From DASRTE01 sp035656095 (GTDB taxonomy: Bacteria > Actinomycetota > Actinomycetes > Jiangellales > Jiangellaceae), in the NCBI GenBank assembly GCA_035656095.1, contig DASRTE010000072.1, forward strand, positions 1 through 41,560: a DNA stretch of 41,560 bases, in the 5' to 3' direction. Position numbers and translations under genes: made by a program. Below are positions 16,883 through 24,134 of this stretch, one piece after another. Positions within the stretch are counted from its first letter, which is position 1. The number at the start of each line of letters is the position of its first letter. The notes under the pieces were generated by a model. That model did not search any database. It was given only the letters and a program-made list of their open reading frames with translations, and was not told the DNA's origin.

Positions 16883-16955
16883 CGACTTCGATGATCAGAT
16901 TTGCGGTAACGGGCGCCCTGCGGGCGCGTTGTCGCCAGTTTGATCATTGAGGTCG
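16883..16955 (+). terminator. Long RNA hairpin between convergent fprA and hydroxyquinol dioxygenase genes
   Basis: Bases 16883-16955 fold on one axis (pair sums of 33838). The outer stem 16883-16901 with 16937-16955 is unbroken; after one mismatch (16902/16936), 16903-16911 pairs with 16927-16935. The tip can form GCGCCC (16913-16918) with GGGCGC (16922-16927). Six of the pairs are G-U or U-G in the + strand RNA and would be A-C mismatches in the other strand. The structure is therefore favoured only in the transcript running on from fprA. There is no T-run. It may be a terminator, an mRNA-end stabiliser or a palindromic repeat element; the call as terminator is by position. Confidence 0.5.
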
Positions 16956-17002
16956 CGTGAATGGCAGCGCGCAGCTCCGCTCGCGACGTGCGGGGATCGC
17001 GG

Positions 17003-17836
17003 CTAGCCGACCGGGCGCAGCACGAAGTCGTGCTGGACGAGGTAGCTGCCGTCGGCCTGTGGCACGAAGTCCTGGATCAGGCTGTCCTTGACGCCGAAGA
17101 CCGTGTCGGACTCCAGGTAGGCGTTGTCCCGGTCGAAGATGTGCGTGGTGACGGACCGGTGCCCCTCGGCGCTGACGATCGCATGGATGTGAGCGGCGCG
17201 CCACGGATGGCGCCCGCATGCCCGCAACAACTGGCCGACCGGACCGTCGTCGGGGATCGAGTAGCTGACCGGCCGGACCGTCCGGAATGCGTAGCGACCG
17301 TCGCCGTCCGCCCGGAAGCGCCCTCGCAGGTTGCCGTCGGGCTGGGCGTCATCCTGCACGGCATACAGCCCGTTCGACGCGGTCTGCCAGACGTCGAGTA
17401 CGGCGCCGCCGAGGGGTGACCCGTCGAGCGATCGCACCGATCCGGTCACCAGCGTCGGGGCACCGTCGTCGGACTCCGCGATGGTGTCGCCGAGCTCTCG
17501 CCACGGAGCACCGGCAACGTAGAAGGGCCCGAGGATGGTCGATTCGGTGGCGTGCTCGTCGGCGCCGTGAACGACGATGTCGACCAGCGACGACAGCCCG
17601 AGCGTGTCGGACAGCAGGATGAACTCCTGCCGCTTGTCGTCGCACATCCGACCTACCGCGGTGAGGAACCCGATCCCGGCCAGCCACTCCCTCTCGGTCA
17701 ACCCGACTTCGCGCGCGAAGGCGTGCAGATGGCGCACTGCGGCCTGGGTGATCTCGCGCAGCCGGGGATCCGGGGTGGTCTCCAGGCGGGCGACGACCTC
17801 GGCGGTGAGCTCGTCCTCGGTGAGCGGTCCGGGCAT
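17003..17836 (-). CDS. Intradiol ring-cleavage dioxygenase, probable hydroxyquinol 1,2-dioxygenase
   Basis: A 277-residue non-haem Fe(III) enzyme expected to cleave hydroxyquinol (benzene-1,2,4-triol) to maleylacetate. An N-terminal dimerisation domain (to about residue 95) is followed by the catalytic beta-sandwich. All four iron ligands of the family are present: Tyr158 (NGLYAVQ), Tyr192 (PVSYSIP), His216 and His218 (AAHIHAI). Segments RMCDDKRQEFILLSDTLG and YLESDTVFGVKDSLI match the hydroxyquinol branch better than catechol 1,2-dioxygenase. Maleylacetate reductase in the same operon supports this. The ATG at 17836 is chosen for AGGAG eight bases upstream; the frame is open much further, but inside livM. 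It is the last gene of the operon. Catechol or chlorocatechol cleavage is an alternative. Confidence 0.87.
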   Translation of the reverse strand: MPGPLTEDELTAEVVARLETTPDPRLREITQAAVRHLHAFAREVGLTEREWLAGIGFLTAVGRMCDDKRQEFILLSDTLGLSSLVDIVVHGADEHATESTILGPFYVAGAPWRELGDTIAESDDGAPTLVTGSVRSLDGSPLGGAVLDVWQTASNGLYAVQDDAQPDGNLRGRFRADGDGRYAFRTVRPVSYSIPDDGPVGQLLRACGRHPWRAAHIHAIVSAEGHRSVTTHIFDRDNAYLESDTVFGVKDSLIQDFVPQADGSYLVQHDFVLRPVG

Positions 17837-17847
17837 GTCCGATGCTC

Positions 17848-18879
17848 CTAGCGTCGTAGTTCGTACCCCACGGGGAACAGGCGCAGCCGGCCGCGCGTGA
17901 CCAGGCCCCACAGCCCTCGCGGCAACGTCACGGTGAACAGGATCGCCACGGCACCGAGGATTATCAGGTACCAGGCGCCGAGGTCGGCCAGTTGCTGTTC
18001 CAGCACGTAGAAGACCACGGCGCCGAGGATCGGCCCCTCGATCGTGCCGATGCCGCCGATGACGACGATGAATATCATGATCGCGGAGTAGCTCACCGAG
18101 AAGATCGAGTCGGGTTGGACCCGCAGCGTGTTGCTGGCGATCACCCCGCCGGCCAGGCCGCAACCGATCGCCGCGACCACGAACACGATCCGCTTCGCCC
18201 GGGTCACCTGGACACCGAGGCTGCTCGCCGCCGTCGGCTCGTCGCGCACTGCGGTGAGTCCGAGGCCCACCCGGCTGCGCATCAGCAGGTAGACGGCCAG
18301 GACCGCGACGACCATCGCGACCAGTGACAGCCAGTACACGTACGCGATCCGGTAGACGGGCGTATAGACCGACCAGGCCCGCAGCGAGATCCCCGAGCCC
18401 GCTCCGACGGTGTCGACCTGGATGGTCAGCAGCCTCACCACTTCGGCCACCACCCAGGTGCCGATCGCGAAGTAGCCGCCCACCAGCCGGAACACCAGGA
18501 ACGAGGCCAGCCAGGCGAGACCACCGCACACAAGGGCGGCCAGCGGGACGGCGACGAACGGGCTCACCCCGACGATGTCGGCGAGATAGACCAGGCCGTA
18601 CCCGCCGATCCCGATGAACGCCTGCTGACCCACCGACACCATGCCGCCGTAGCCGGCGAGCAGGTTCCACATCGTGCCCATCAGCACGTAGGTGAACAAC
18701 AGCACGAGCTGGACCTGAGCGCCGCGCGAGACGAGGTACGGCCCGAAGCCGAGTGCCACCACCACCGCCGCGAGTGCGACTCCGCCCACGTACGAGGCGG
18801 CGGTTCCGCGCCGAACCCGCACCGGAGTCCCCGACCGGGCGCCGTACATGTCGGCGCGCACCGGGGCCGGGACGTTCAC
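17848..18879 (-). CDS. livM: Branched-chain-type ABC transporter permease LivM
   Basis: A 343-residue inner-membrane permease of the hydrophobic amino acid/aromatic acid uptake (HAAT) class. It has about ten hydrophobic segments, the LLAGYGGMVSVGQQAFIGIG block near the N terminus, and the cytoplasmic EAA-like loop SRVGLGLTAVRDEPTAASSL, which contacts the ATPases. The GTG at 18879 overlaps the livH stop (GTGA), fixing the start. In this operon the importer probably takes up an aromatic acid or phenolic substrate rather than leucine; that is inferred from the neighbouring catabolic genes. The hydroxyquinol dioxygenase gene follows after 11 bases. Confidence 0.92.
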   Translation of the reverse strand: MNVPAPVRADMYGARSGTPVRVRRGTAASYVGGVALAAVVVALGFGPYLVSRGAQVQLVLLFTYVLMGTMWNLLAGYGGMVSVGQQAFIGIGGYGLVYLADIVGVSPFVAVPLAALVCGGLAWLASFLVFRLVGGYFAIGTWVVAEVVRLLTIQVDTVGAGSGISLRAWSVYTPVYRIAYVYWLSLVAMVVAVLAVYLLMRSRVGLGLTAVRDEPTAASSLGVQVTRAKRIVFVVAAIGCGLAGGVIASNTLRVQPDSIFSVSYSAIMIFIVVIGGIGTIEGPILGAVVFYVLEQQLADLGAWYLIILGAVAILFTVTLPRGLWGLVTRGRLRLFPVGYELRR

Positions 18880-19745
18880 GCGGTCACCGCTCGGGGCATG
18901 AGTCCACGTGGCCGGAACGCGAGTACCAGCAGGAAGACCACGTGGCCGGTGAGAATTCCGTACCCGGGACTGACGGCGGCGCCCACCAGCTGGGCGACGC
19001 CGAGTACCATGCCACCGGCCAGGGTGCCCCACAAGGAACCGAGCCCGCCGATGACGACAGCCTCGAACGCGAACAACAACGTCGCCGCCCCCGCCGTCGG
19101 CGCGAACGTCGTTCGCATGCCGAGGAACACGCCGGCGACGGCGACCAGGGCCAGTGCGGTCGCCGTTGCCACGGCGTAGACGTGGCGGTCGTCGACACCC
19201 ATGAGCTGGGCGGCTTCGTGGTCCTCGCTGGTTGCCCGCATCGTCCGACCGCCCCGGGTCCGGAACAGGTACCACTGGAGCCCGGCAACCGCGGTCACGC
19301 CGACGGCGAAGGTGAGCAGCGGAAGCAGGCCGACGGAGACCCGTTCGCTGAGACGGACACTGGCCGTGCCCAAGGCGCCGATGTCCAGCGCGCGGGTGTC
19401 TGCGGAGAAGCGCTCCAGCAGCAGACTCTCGACGACGATCGCGAGCCCGAAGGTCGCGAGCAGCGGGGACAGCGGTCCGATCTCCAGCGCCCGGTTCAGG
19501 ACCAGCCGCTGCAGCGCGTAACCGAGCGCTGCCATCGCCGGAACGACGACGGTCAGAGCGAGCAGCGGGTGCCAGCCGGCTACCCGGACGACTTCATAGG
19601 CTCCGTACGCCGCGAGCACCGCGAGCGCGCCGTGCGCGAGGTTCACCAGCCGCATGACACCGAACATCAGCGACAGCCCGGACGCGAGCAGCGCATAGAG
19701 TCCGCCGAGCAGGACGCCCTGAACAACGGCGTTCACGTACGACAC
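18876..19745 (-). CDS. livH: Branched-chain-type ABC transporter permease LivH
   Basis: A 289-residue permease partner of LivM. The N-terminal VQGVLLGGLYALLASGLSL and FGVMRLVNLAHGALAVLAAY are the characteristic LivH blocks. The coupling loop is around TRGGRTMRATSEDHEAAQLM, and the C-terminal region includes AVVIGGLGSLWGTLAGGMVL. It starts with GTG 13 bases after the livF stop and has only a weak ribosome site. Its stop overlaps the livM start. Together with LivM it forms the membrane channel. Confidence 0.93.
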   Translation of the reverse strand: MSYVNAVVQGVLLGGLYALLASGLSLMFGVMRLVNLAHGALAVLAAYGAYEVVRVAGWHPLLALTVVVPAMAALGYALQRLVLNRALEIGPLSPLLATFGLAIVVESLLLERFSADTRALDIGALGTASVRLSERVSVGLLPLLTFAVGVTAVAGLQWYLFRTRGGRTMRATSEDHEAAQLMGVDDRHVYAVATATALALVAVAGVFLGMRTTFAPTAGAATLLFAFEAVVIGGLGSLWGTLAGGMVLGVAQLVGAAVSPGYGILTGHVVFLLVLAFRPRGLMPRAVTA

Positions 19746-19758
19746 CGGCCGGTTCCCG

Positions 19759-20457
19759 TCAGATCCCGAAGTAGGCGGCCGCGACCTGCTCGCGGCTCAC
19801 CGATCCCGCCAACTCCTCGAGCACCGAGTGGCCCTCGAGCAGGCACTGGACCCGATCGGCCACGCGCAGAGCCCGCTGCACGTCCTGCTCGACCACCAGG
19901 GCGGTGGTCCCTCGGGCCGTCACCTGCGGCAGTGCCGCGTAGAGGTCCCTGACGACCATCGGCGCGAGTCCGAGCGACACCTCGTCCAGCAGCAGCAGCC
20001 GCGGGTTGGCCATCAGCGCGCGCCCGAGCGCCACTGCCTGCTGTTCCCCGCCCGACAGCGTGGCGGCCGTGCGCCGCCGCAGGTCGGCCAGGTGCGGGAA
20101 CAGCGTGTAGACGGCAGGCAGGTCCCACGGCCCGCCGCGTGCTCGAACCGTCCCCATCTGCAGGTTCTCCTCGACGGTGAGGCCGGGGAACAGCCGGCGG
20201 CCCTCGGGCGCCATGGCGATGCCGAGAGGGACCCGGCGGTAGGCCGGTAGCCGACCGACCGCACGGCCGTCGAAGATCACCTCACCGCGCGTCGGGTGAA
20301 GGAGGCCCGCCACGGTCTTCAGCAGCGTGGACTTGCCCGCCCCGTTCGCACCGATCACCGCGAGAGTCTCCCCCTCCGCCACGCTGAGGGAGACCCCGAA
20401 CAGCGCCTGGAAGTCGCCGTAGTGGACGTCGACCTGCTCGACTCGTAGCAGCGTCAC
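19759..20457 (-). CDS. livF: Branched-chain-type ABC transporter ATPase LivF
   Basis: A 232-residue cytoplasmic ATPase. It has Walker A GANGAGKST, the LivF-specific IAMAPEGRRLFPGLTVEENL segment, the ABC signature LSGGEQQAVALGRALM, Walker B LLLLDEVSLGLAP, and VVEQDVQRALRVADR with the variant switch region (normally VEQ). The GTG at 20457 overlaps the livG stop, so the longer open frame upstream is rejected. It works as a heterodimer with LivG to drive import through LivHM. Confidence 0.93.
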   Translation of the reverse strand: MTLLRVEQVDVHYGDFQALFGVSLSVAEGETLAVIGANGAGKSTLLKTVAGLLHPTRGEVIFDGRAVGRLPAYRRVPLGIAMAPEGRRLFPGLTVEENLQMGTVRARGGPWDLPAVYTLFPHLADLRRRTAATLSGGEQQAVALGRALMANPRLLLLDEVSLGLAPMVVRDLYAALPQVTARGTTALVVEQDVQRALRVADRVQCLLEGHSVLEELAGSVSREQVAAAYFGI

Positions 20458-21209
20458 GCGGCCCCCTCCTCGCCGGCCTCGATCGTGCTGCCCAGGTAGA
20501 CCTCTACCACCTCGGGACTGCGGATCACCTCCTGCGGGTCGCCGATCGCAATCGCCCGACCCAAGGTGAGACACAGCAGCCGGTCGACCACGGCCAACAG
20601 GGCATGCACGATGTGCTCGATCCAGATGACGGTCACACCCCGGTCGCGCAGGCTGCGAACGTCCTCGACCAGCTCGGGGAGCTCGGCCTCCGACAACCCG
20701 CCGGCGATCTCGTCGAGCAGGACGAGCCGCGGGTCGGTGGCCAGGGCCCGGGCAAGCTCCAGGCGCTTGCGGTCGAGCAGGCCCAGCGTGCCCGCCGGAC
20801 GGTCGGCGTGCGGGAGCAGCCCGGTCGTCTCGAGCGCCGCGTACGCGGCCTCGTACCCTGGCTGTCCGCGGCGCCCGGATCCGAACGTGGTGCCGACCAG
20901 AACGTTCTCGAAGACGCTCATCGCTGCGAAGGGTCGCGGCACCTGGTAGGTACGCCCGATGCCCGATCGGCACCGCGCGGCCGGGTCGAGCCCGGTCACG
21001 TCGGTGCCGGCGAACGTGACCGAGCCCGCGTCCGCCCGCAAGACCCCACTGACCAGGTCGAGCATGGTCGACTTGCCGGCACCGTTGGGCCCCACGACGC
21101 CGAGCGCCTCACCCGGGGAGACCGTGAACGAGAGATCCTCGACCACCACCAGGCGACCGAAGCGCTTGGTCAGACCGCGAAGCTCCAACAACGGTGCCGG
21201 CGGGCTCAC
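20454..21209 (-). CDS. livG: Branched-chain-type ABC transporter ATPase LivG
   Basis: A 251-residue cytoplasmic ATPase paired with LivF. It has Walker A GPNGAGKST, the GIGRTYQVPRPFAAMSVFEN block typical of LivG, Walker B LVLLDEIAGGLSEAE, and IEHIVHALLAVVDR with the switch histidine. The signature region reads LGLLDRKRLELARALA, where most LivG proteins have LSYGxQR. The composite site completed by LivF still has a canonical signature on one side. The GTG at 21209 overlaps the stop of the binding-protein gene (GTGA). Confidence 0.92.
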   Translation of the reverse strand: MSPPAPLLELRGLTKRFGRLVVVEDLSFTVSPGEALGVVGPNGAGKSTMLDLVSGVLRADAGSVTFAGTDVTGLDPAARCRSGIGRTYQVPRPFAAMSVFENVLVGTTFGSGRRGQPGYEAAYAALETTGLLPHADRPAGTLGLLDRKRLELARALATDPRLVLLDEIAGGLSEAELPELVEDVRSLRDRGVTVIWIEHIVHALLAVVDRLLCLTLGRAIAIGDPQEVIRSPEVVEVYLGSTIEAGEEGAA

Positions 21210-22510
21210 TGCAGCGCCTCGACCTCTCCACCGGTCGGGATGTCGGGTGCCTCGCTGTTGCTGACGACAACCAGGTCGAACGGGTGGTCGCCTTCGGTGG
21301 ACGCTCGCCACTGCCCGCCGACGAGCGGGGTCTTGGCGACGTTGGGCACCGGCCCGCTGGTCCAGTCCAGGTCGCCGACGATCGTCGACACCTGCAGCTC
21401 CGCGAGTGCGTCGGCCAGGCCCTGCGCATCGGTGCCACCGGCCTGCTCCAGAGCGGCGGCCGCCACCTCGAACAGCGCGTGGGCGAAGCCGAGCGGCTGG
21501 GTCCACTGCTTGCCGGTCTCGGACTCGTACGCCTCGGCGAGCTCCTGCGAGGACTGCCTGGTCACGCTGCTCTCGTAGGGGTGGCTCGGCGTCCACCACA
21601 CCTCGGTGCCGAGGTTGTCGCCGATGTCGCCGAGTGCCTCGATCGACGAGGGGAACAGCAGCGCCTTGCCGATCGTGGCGATGATCGGGTTGTAGTCCTG
21701 CTGCTTGGCCTGGGTCCAGAAGGTGGTGAAGTCGGGGGGAATCGGGACGCCGAGCAACACCTGGGCGTCGCCGTCCTTGAAGGCCGAGATCTGCGCGGTG
21801 AAGTCCTGAGTGCCGTTGGGGTAGAAGCCCGGGTCGACGATCGAATAGCCCTGTTCCGCCACCACCGGCGCGAAGCCGTTCTGAGGGTCACCCCACGCGG
21901 TGCCGTCCGGGTCGTTCGGCCACAGTGCGCCGGCCTGCATGTTGGTGTCGACCTGGTTCCACATGTCCAGGTACACGGCCTCGACGTCCTCGAGGCCCCA
22001 GAAGAAGTGGTAGGTCCACGTGAAGGGGGTGTCGGGCGTCGCCCCACGGCCGAAGTAGTACGGCTGCCACGGGGCGACCGTCGTGACGCACGGAACGGCG
22101 TTTGCCTCGCACTGGTCGGCGACCGGGTTGACGATGTCGGGCGTCGACGACGCCAGGATCAGGTCGACCTCGTCGTCGTTGATCAGTTCCGCAGCCACCT
22201 CGCCAGCCCGGTCGGAGTCGGACGCGGCGTCCTTGGCAACCACCTCGACCGCGTACTCCTGGTCCCCGATCGTCAGCGGGTTGTCCGCGAAGTGTGCGGT
22301 CATGGTGTCGATCACGTAGGTGTCGGCTTCGCCGAACGGAGCCAGTGCGCCGGTCCTCGGTGACACGTAGCCGATCCGGACGGTCGCGGTCGCACCGTCC
22401 TCCTCGTCCTCGGCGGCATCACCTTCGTCGTCGAGTCCGCCACATGCCGCCAGCGTCATCGCCGCGGTCGTGGCAAGCACGGTGAGCCCGGCCCGTCTGC
22501 CTGATCTCAT
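21206..22510 (-). CDS. Lipoprotein substrate-binding protein of a Liv-type ABC importer
   Basis: A 434-residue periplasmic-binding-fold protein (type 1, LivK-like). The N-terminal signal ends in a lipobox LAAC with Cys23, so it should be lipid-anchored outside the membrane. A short Asp/Glu-rich linker (DDEGDAAEDEEDG) follows, then VRIGYVSPRTGALAPFGEAD, the usual opening of the ligand-binding domain. It has GGGG-like ribosome site GGAGGGG six bases before the ATG at 22510, and the ATG overlaps the maleylacetate reductase stop. Its ligand is not predictable; genes on both sides degrade hydroquinone and hydroxyquinol, so an aromatic precursor is the natural guess. Confidence 0.9.
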   Translation of the reverse strand: MRSGRRAGLTVLATTAAMTLAACGGLDDEGDAAEDEEDGATATVRIGYVSPRTGALAPFGEADTYVIDTMTAHFADNPLTIGDQEYAVEVVAKDAASDSDRAGEVAAELINDDEVDLILASSTPDIVNPVADQCEANAVPCVTTVAPWQPYYFGRGATPDTPFTWTYHFFWGLEDVEAVYLDMWNQVDTNMQAGALWPNDPDGTAWGDPQNGFAPVVAEQGYSIVDPGFYPNGTQDFTAQISAFKDGDAQVLLGVPIPPDFTTFWTQAKQQDYNPIIATIGKALLFPSSIEALGDIGDNLGTEVWWTPSHPYESSVTRQSSQELAEAYESETGKQWTQPLGFAHALFEVAAAALEQAGGTDAQGLADALAELQVSTIVGDLDWTSGPVPNVAKTPLVGGQWRASTEGDHPFDLVVVSNSEAPDIPTGGEVEALQ

Positions 22511-23598
22511 CTGATCCCCTCCTGGTAGGAGATGGTCGTGGTGTCGGGTCGTCGGCCGTCGTATGCGGCGAGCAGCAGGTCCCGGACCCATTCCGTCGTG
22601 ACTGGGCGCGGATTGTCGGGCGCGGCACGTGCGACGATCGCGGCGACCTCGCCGGCCTCGGCTCTCCGGAAGCCGACCGACGCCAGTGACGTCGGGGCGC
22701 CGATCGTGACGGCGAGGTCCCACAGGCCGCCCGCCGGGTCGTCGGTGCCGAGTGCACGCGCCGCTCGCGTCATCGCCGCGGCTGCGAACGGCGCGTTGTA
22801 CGCGGTTGCATAGGGCAGCACGGCAGAGTGGATCTCCGCATGCGGCAGGTCGTAGGCACCGCCGAGAACATGGCAGACCTTGTGGTGGATGCCCATGCCG
22901 GACGTGCCGAGCACCCAACCGGCCAACCAGGCGCCGTAGAGCGCGTCGCCCCGCGCGTCGATGTCCGCCGGGTTGGCGACCACTCTGGGAAGGGCGTCGG
23001 CGAGGGCGCGGATGCCTTCCTCGGCCAGCACAGCCGTGACCGGGCCGGCGGCCGACGAGTACAGGCCCTCCACGCAGTGCGCGAGCGCGTTCATGCCGCT
23101 GGCCGCCGAGACGTCGACCGGCAGGCCCACGGTCAATGCCGGGTCGTAGACGACCGTGCGGGGAAGAACCCGCGCATCGCGCCCGGTGATCTTGCGGTTT
23201 CCCTCGGTGAGCCCCCAGATCGGAGTCATCTCACTGCCGGCGTACGTCGTCGGCACCGCCAGGATCTGCACCGCCGCCGCCTTGGCGACCGCCTTGGCCA
23301 AACCGGTCGCCGACCCGCCTCCGAGGCAGACGAGCAGGTCGGCTTCGGACGCCGTCGCCCTGGCGGTGGCCGACGCCGCAGTCTCGGCCGGTACGTGCAT
23401 GACGACGTCGTCGACCCGGCCGGCCAGACGCCTTCCCAGGCCCGCGGCGAGCTGGTCGGCGTACGGCTTCGCGGCCCGGTCGCCGATGAGGAGCACCCGC
23501 TCGCCGCCGAGGCGGGCGACCTCGTCCGGGACCACCGACAGCGTTCCGGCGCCGAACACCACCCGCATGGCCGGAGCGTCATGGACGAAGTCCTTCAC
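22507..23598 (-). CDS. Maleylacetate reductase (iron-containing alcohol dehydrogenase family)
   Basis: A 363-residue enzyme reducing maleylacetate to 3-oxoadipate with NAD(P)H. This is the point where hydroquinone and hydroxyquinol degradation meet the beta-ketoadipate pathway. It has the nucleotide-binding GGGSATGLAKAVA (from residue 93), VPTTYAGSEMTPIWGLTEG, typical of maleylacetate reductases, SGMNALAHCVEGLYS, and the His-rich GIHHKVCHVLGGAYDLPHAE. The GTG at 23598 overlaps the stop of the NTF2-like gene; a longer frame upstream is not homologous-looking. Other iron-type alcohol dehydrogenases are possible in principle, but the substrate-loop sequence and both ring-cleavage neighbours favour this call. 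Confidence 0.9.
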   Translation of the reverse strand: MKDFVHDAPAMRVVFGAGTLSVVPDEVARLGGERVLLIGDRAAKPYADQLAAGLGRRLAGRVDDVVMHVPAETAASATARATASEADLLVCLGGGSATGLAKAVAKAAAVQILAVPTTYAGSEMTPIWGLTEGNRKITGRDARVLPRTVVYDPALTVGLPVDVSAASGMNALAHCVEGLYSSAAGPVTAVLAEEGIRALADALPRVVANPADIDARGDALYGAWLAGWVLGTSGMGIHHKVCHVLGGAYDLPHAEIHSAVLPYATAYNAPFAAAAMTRAARALGTDDPAGGLWDLAVTIGAPTSLASVGFRRAEAGEVAAIVARAAPDNPRPVTTEWVRDLLLAAYDGRRPDTTTISYQEGIR

Positions 23599-24071
23599 CC
23601 GGAGCCGTCCCGCTCGGCGAGCCAGGGGTAGCGCTCGGTGTCCTTTCCTGCGTAGTCGGGGTCCAGGTAGATGAAGCACCGATGGATCAGCCAGTCACGG
23701 ATCTCGAACACGTCGCACCACCGCCCGGCACCCCAGTCCGGCACGCCGGCCCGCCACGGTCCGTCCCGGTGCTCGCCGTGGCTGGTGCCCTCGCACACCA
23801 CCAGGTCGCTGCCGGAGAAGATCCAGGTGAACGCGGCGTAGTCGTGGACGATCGACGTGAGCGTCGCGCCGACGTCGCCGAACAGTTGCCCGATCTCGCC
23901 CTTGCCCGTGGCCAGACCCCACTTCGGGAAGTACACCTGGGCGTCGTCCGCGAACAGGTCGAGGATGCTGCCGCCGGTCGAGGTGACCCCGGCTTTGTCG
24001 AAGGCCTTGAGGTACTCGAGCGCGACGGACTTGCGCTGCTCGTCGGTCATGGTCTGGCGGGTGAGAGCCAT
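23595..24071 (-). CDS. NTF2-like (SnoaL-type) protein of unknown role in the aromatic operon
   Basis: A 158-residue single-domain protein with the NTF2/SnoaL cone-fold pattern: an N-terminal helix (ALEYLKAFDKAGV), LDLFADDAQVYFPKWGLATGK with the helix-strand turn, VVCEGTSHGEHRDG, and CDVFEIRDWLIHRCFIYLDP at the end. Members include polyketide cyclases, dehydratases, isomerases and non-catalytic subunits. The ATG at 24071 has AAGGAGG just upstream; an ATG at 24050 is less likely. The gene sits between the aldehyde dehydrogenase and maleylacetate reductase and overlaps the latter, so a role in handling 4-hydroxymuconic semialdehyde or maleylacetate is inferred. No specific chemistry can be read from the sequence. 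Confidence 0.78.
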   Translation of the reverse strand: MALTRQTMTDEQRKSVALEYLKAFDKAGVTSTGGSILDLFADDAQVYFPKWGLATGKGEIGQLFGDVGATLTSIVHDYAAFTWIFSGSDLVVCEGTSHGEHRDGPWRAGVPDWGAGRWCDVFEIRDWLIHRCFIYLDPDYAGKDTERYPWLAERDGSG

Positions 24072-24134
24072 CGGTTCCTCCTTCAGCCGGCACCGTCTGC
24101 GGCACCCCTGGTCGCGATCTGGCAGATGTGTCGA

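Noticed and set aside
16883..16955. Integron attC site
   Set aside because: The hairpin ends do not show the RYYYAAC/GTTRRRY core sites, there is no integrase nearby, and the one-strand G-U pairing bias is not explained by attC recombination of single-stranded DNA.
20282..20299. TCACCG-N6-GGGTGA inside livF, similar to the LuxR-type repeat
   Set aside because: The spacer is 6 instead of 5, one arm has a mismatch, and it lies within a coding region, so it is not counted as a member of the operator set.
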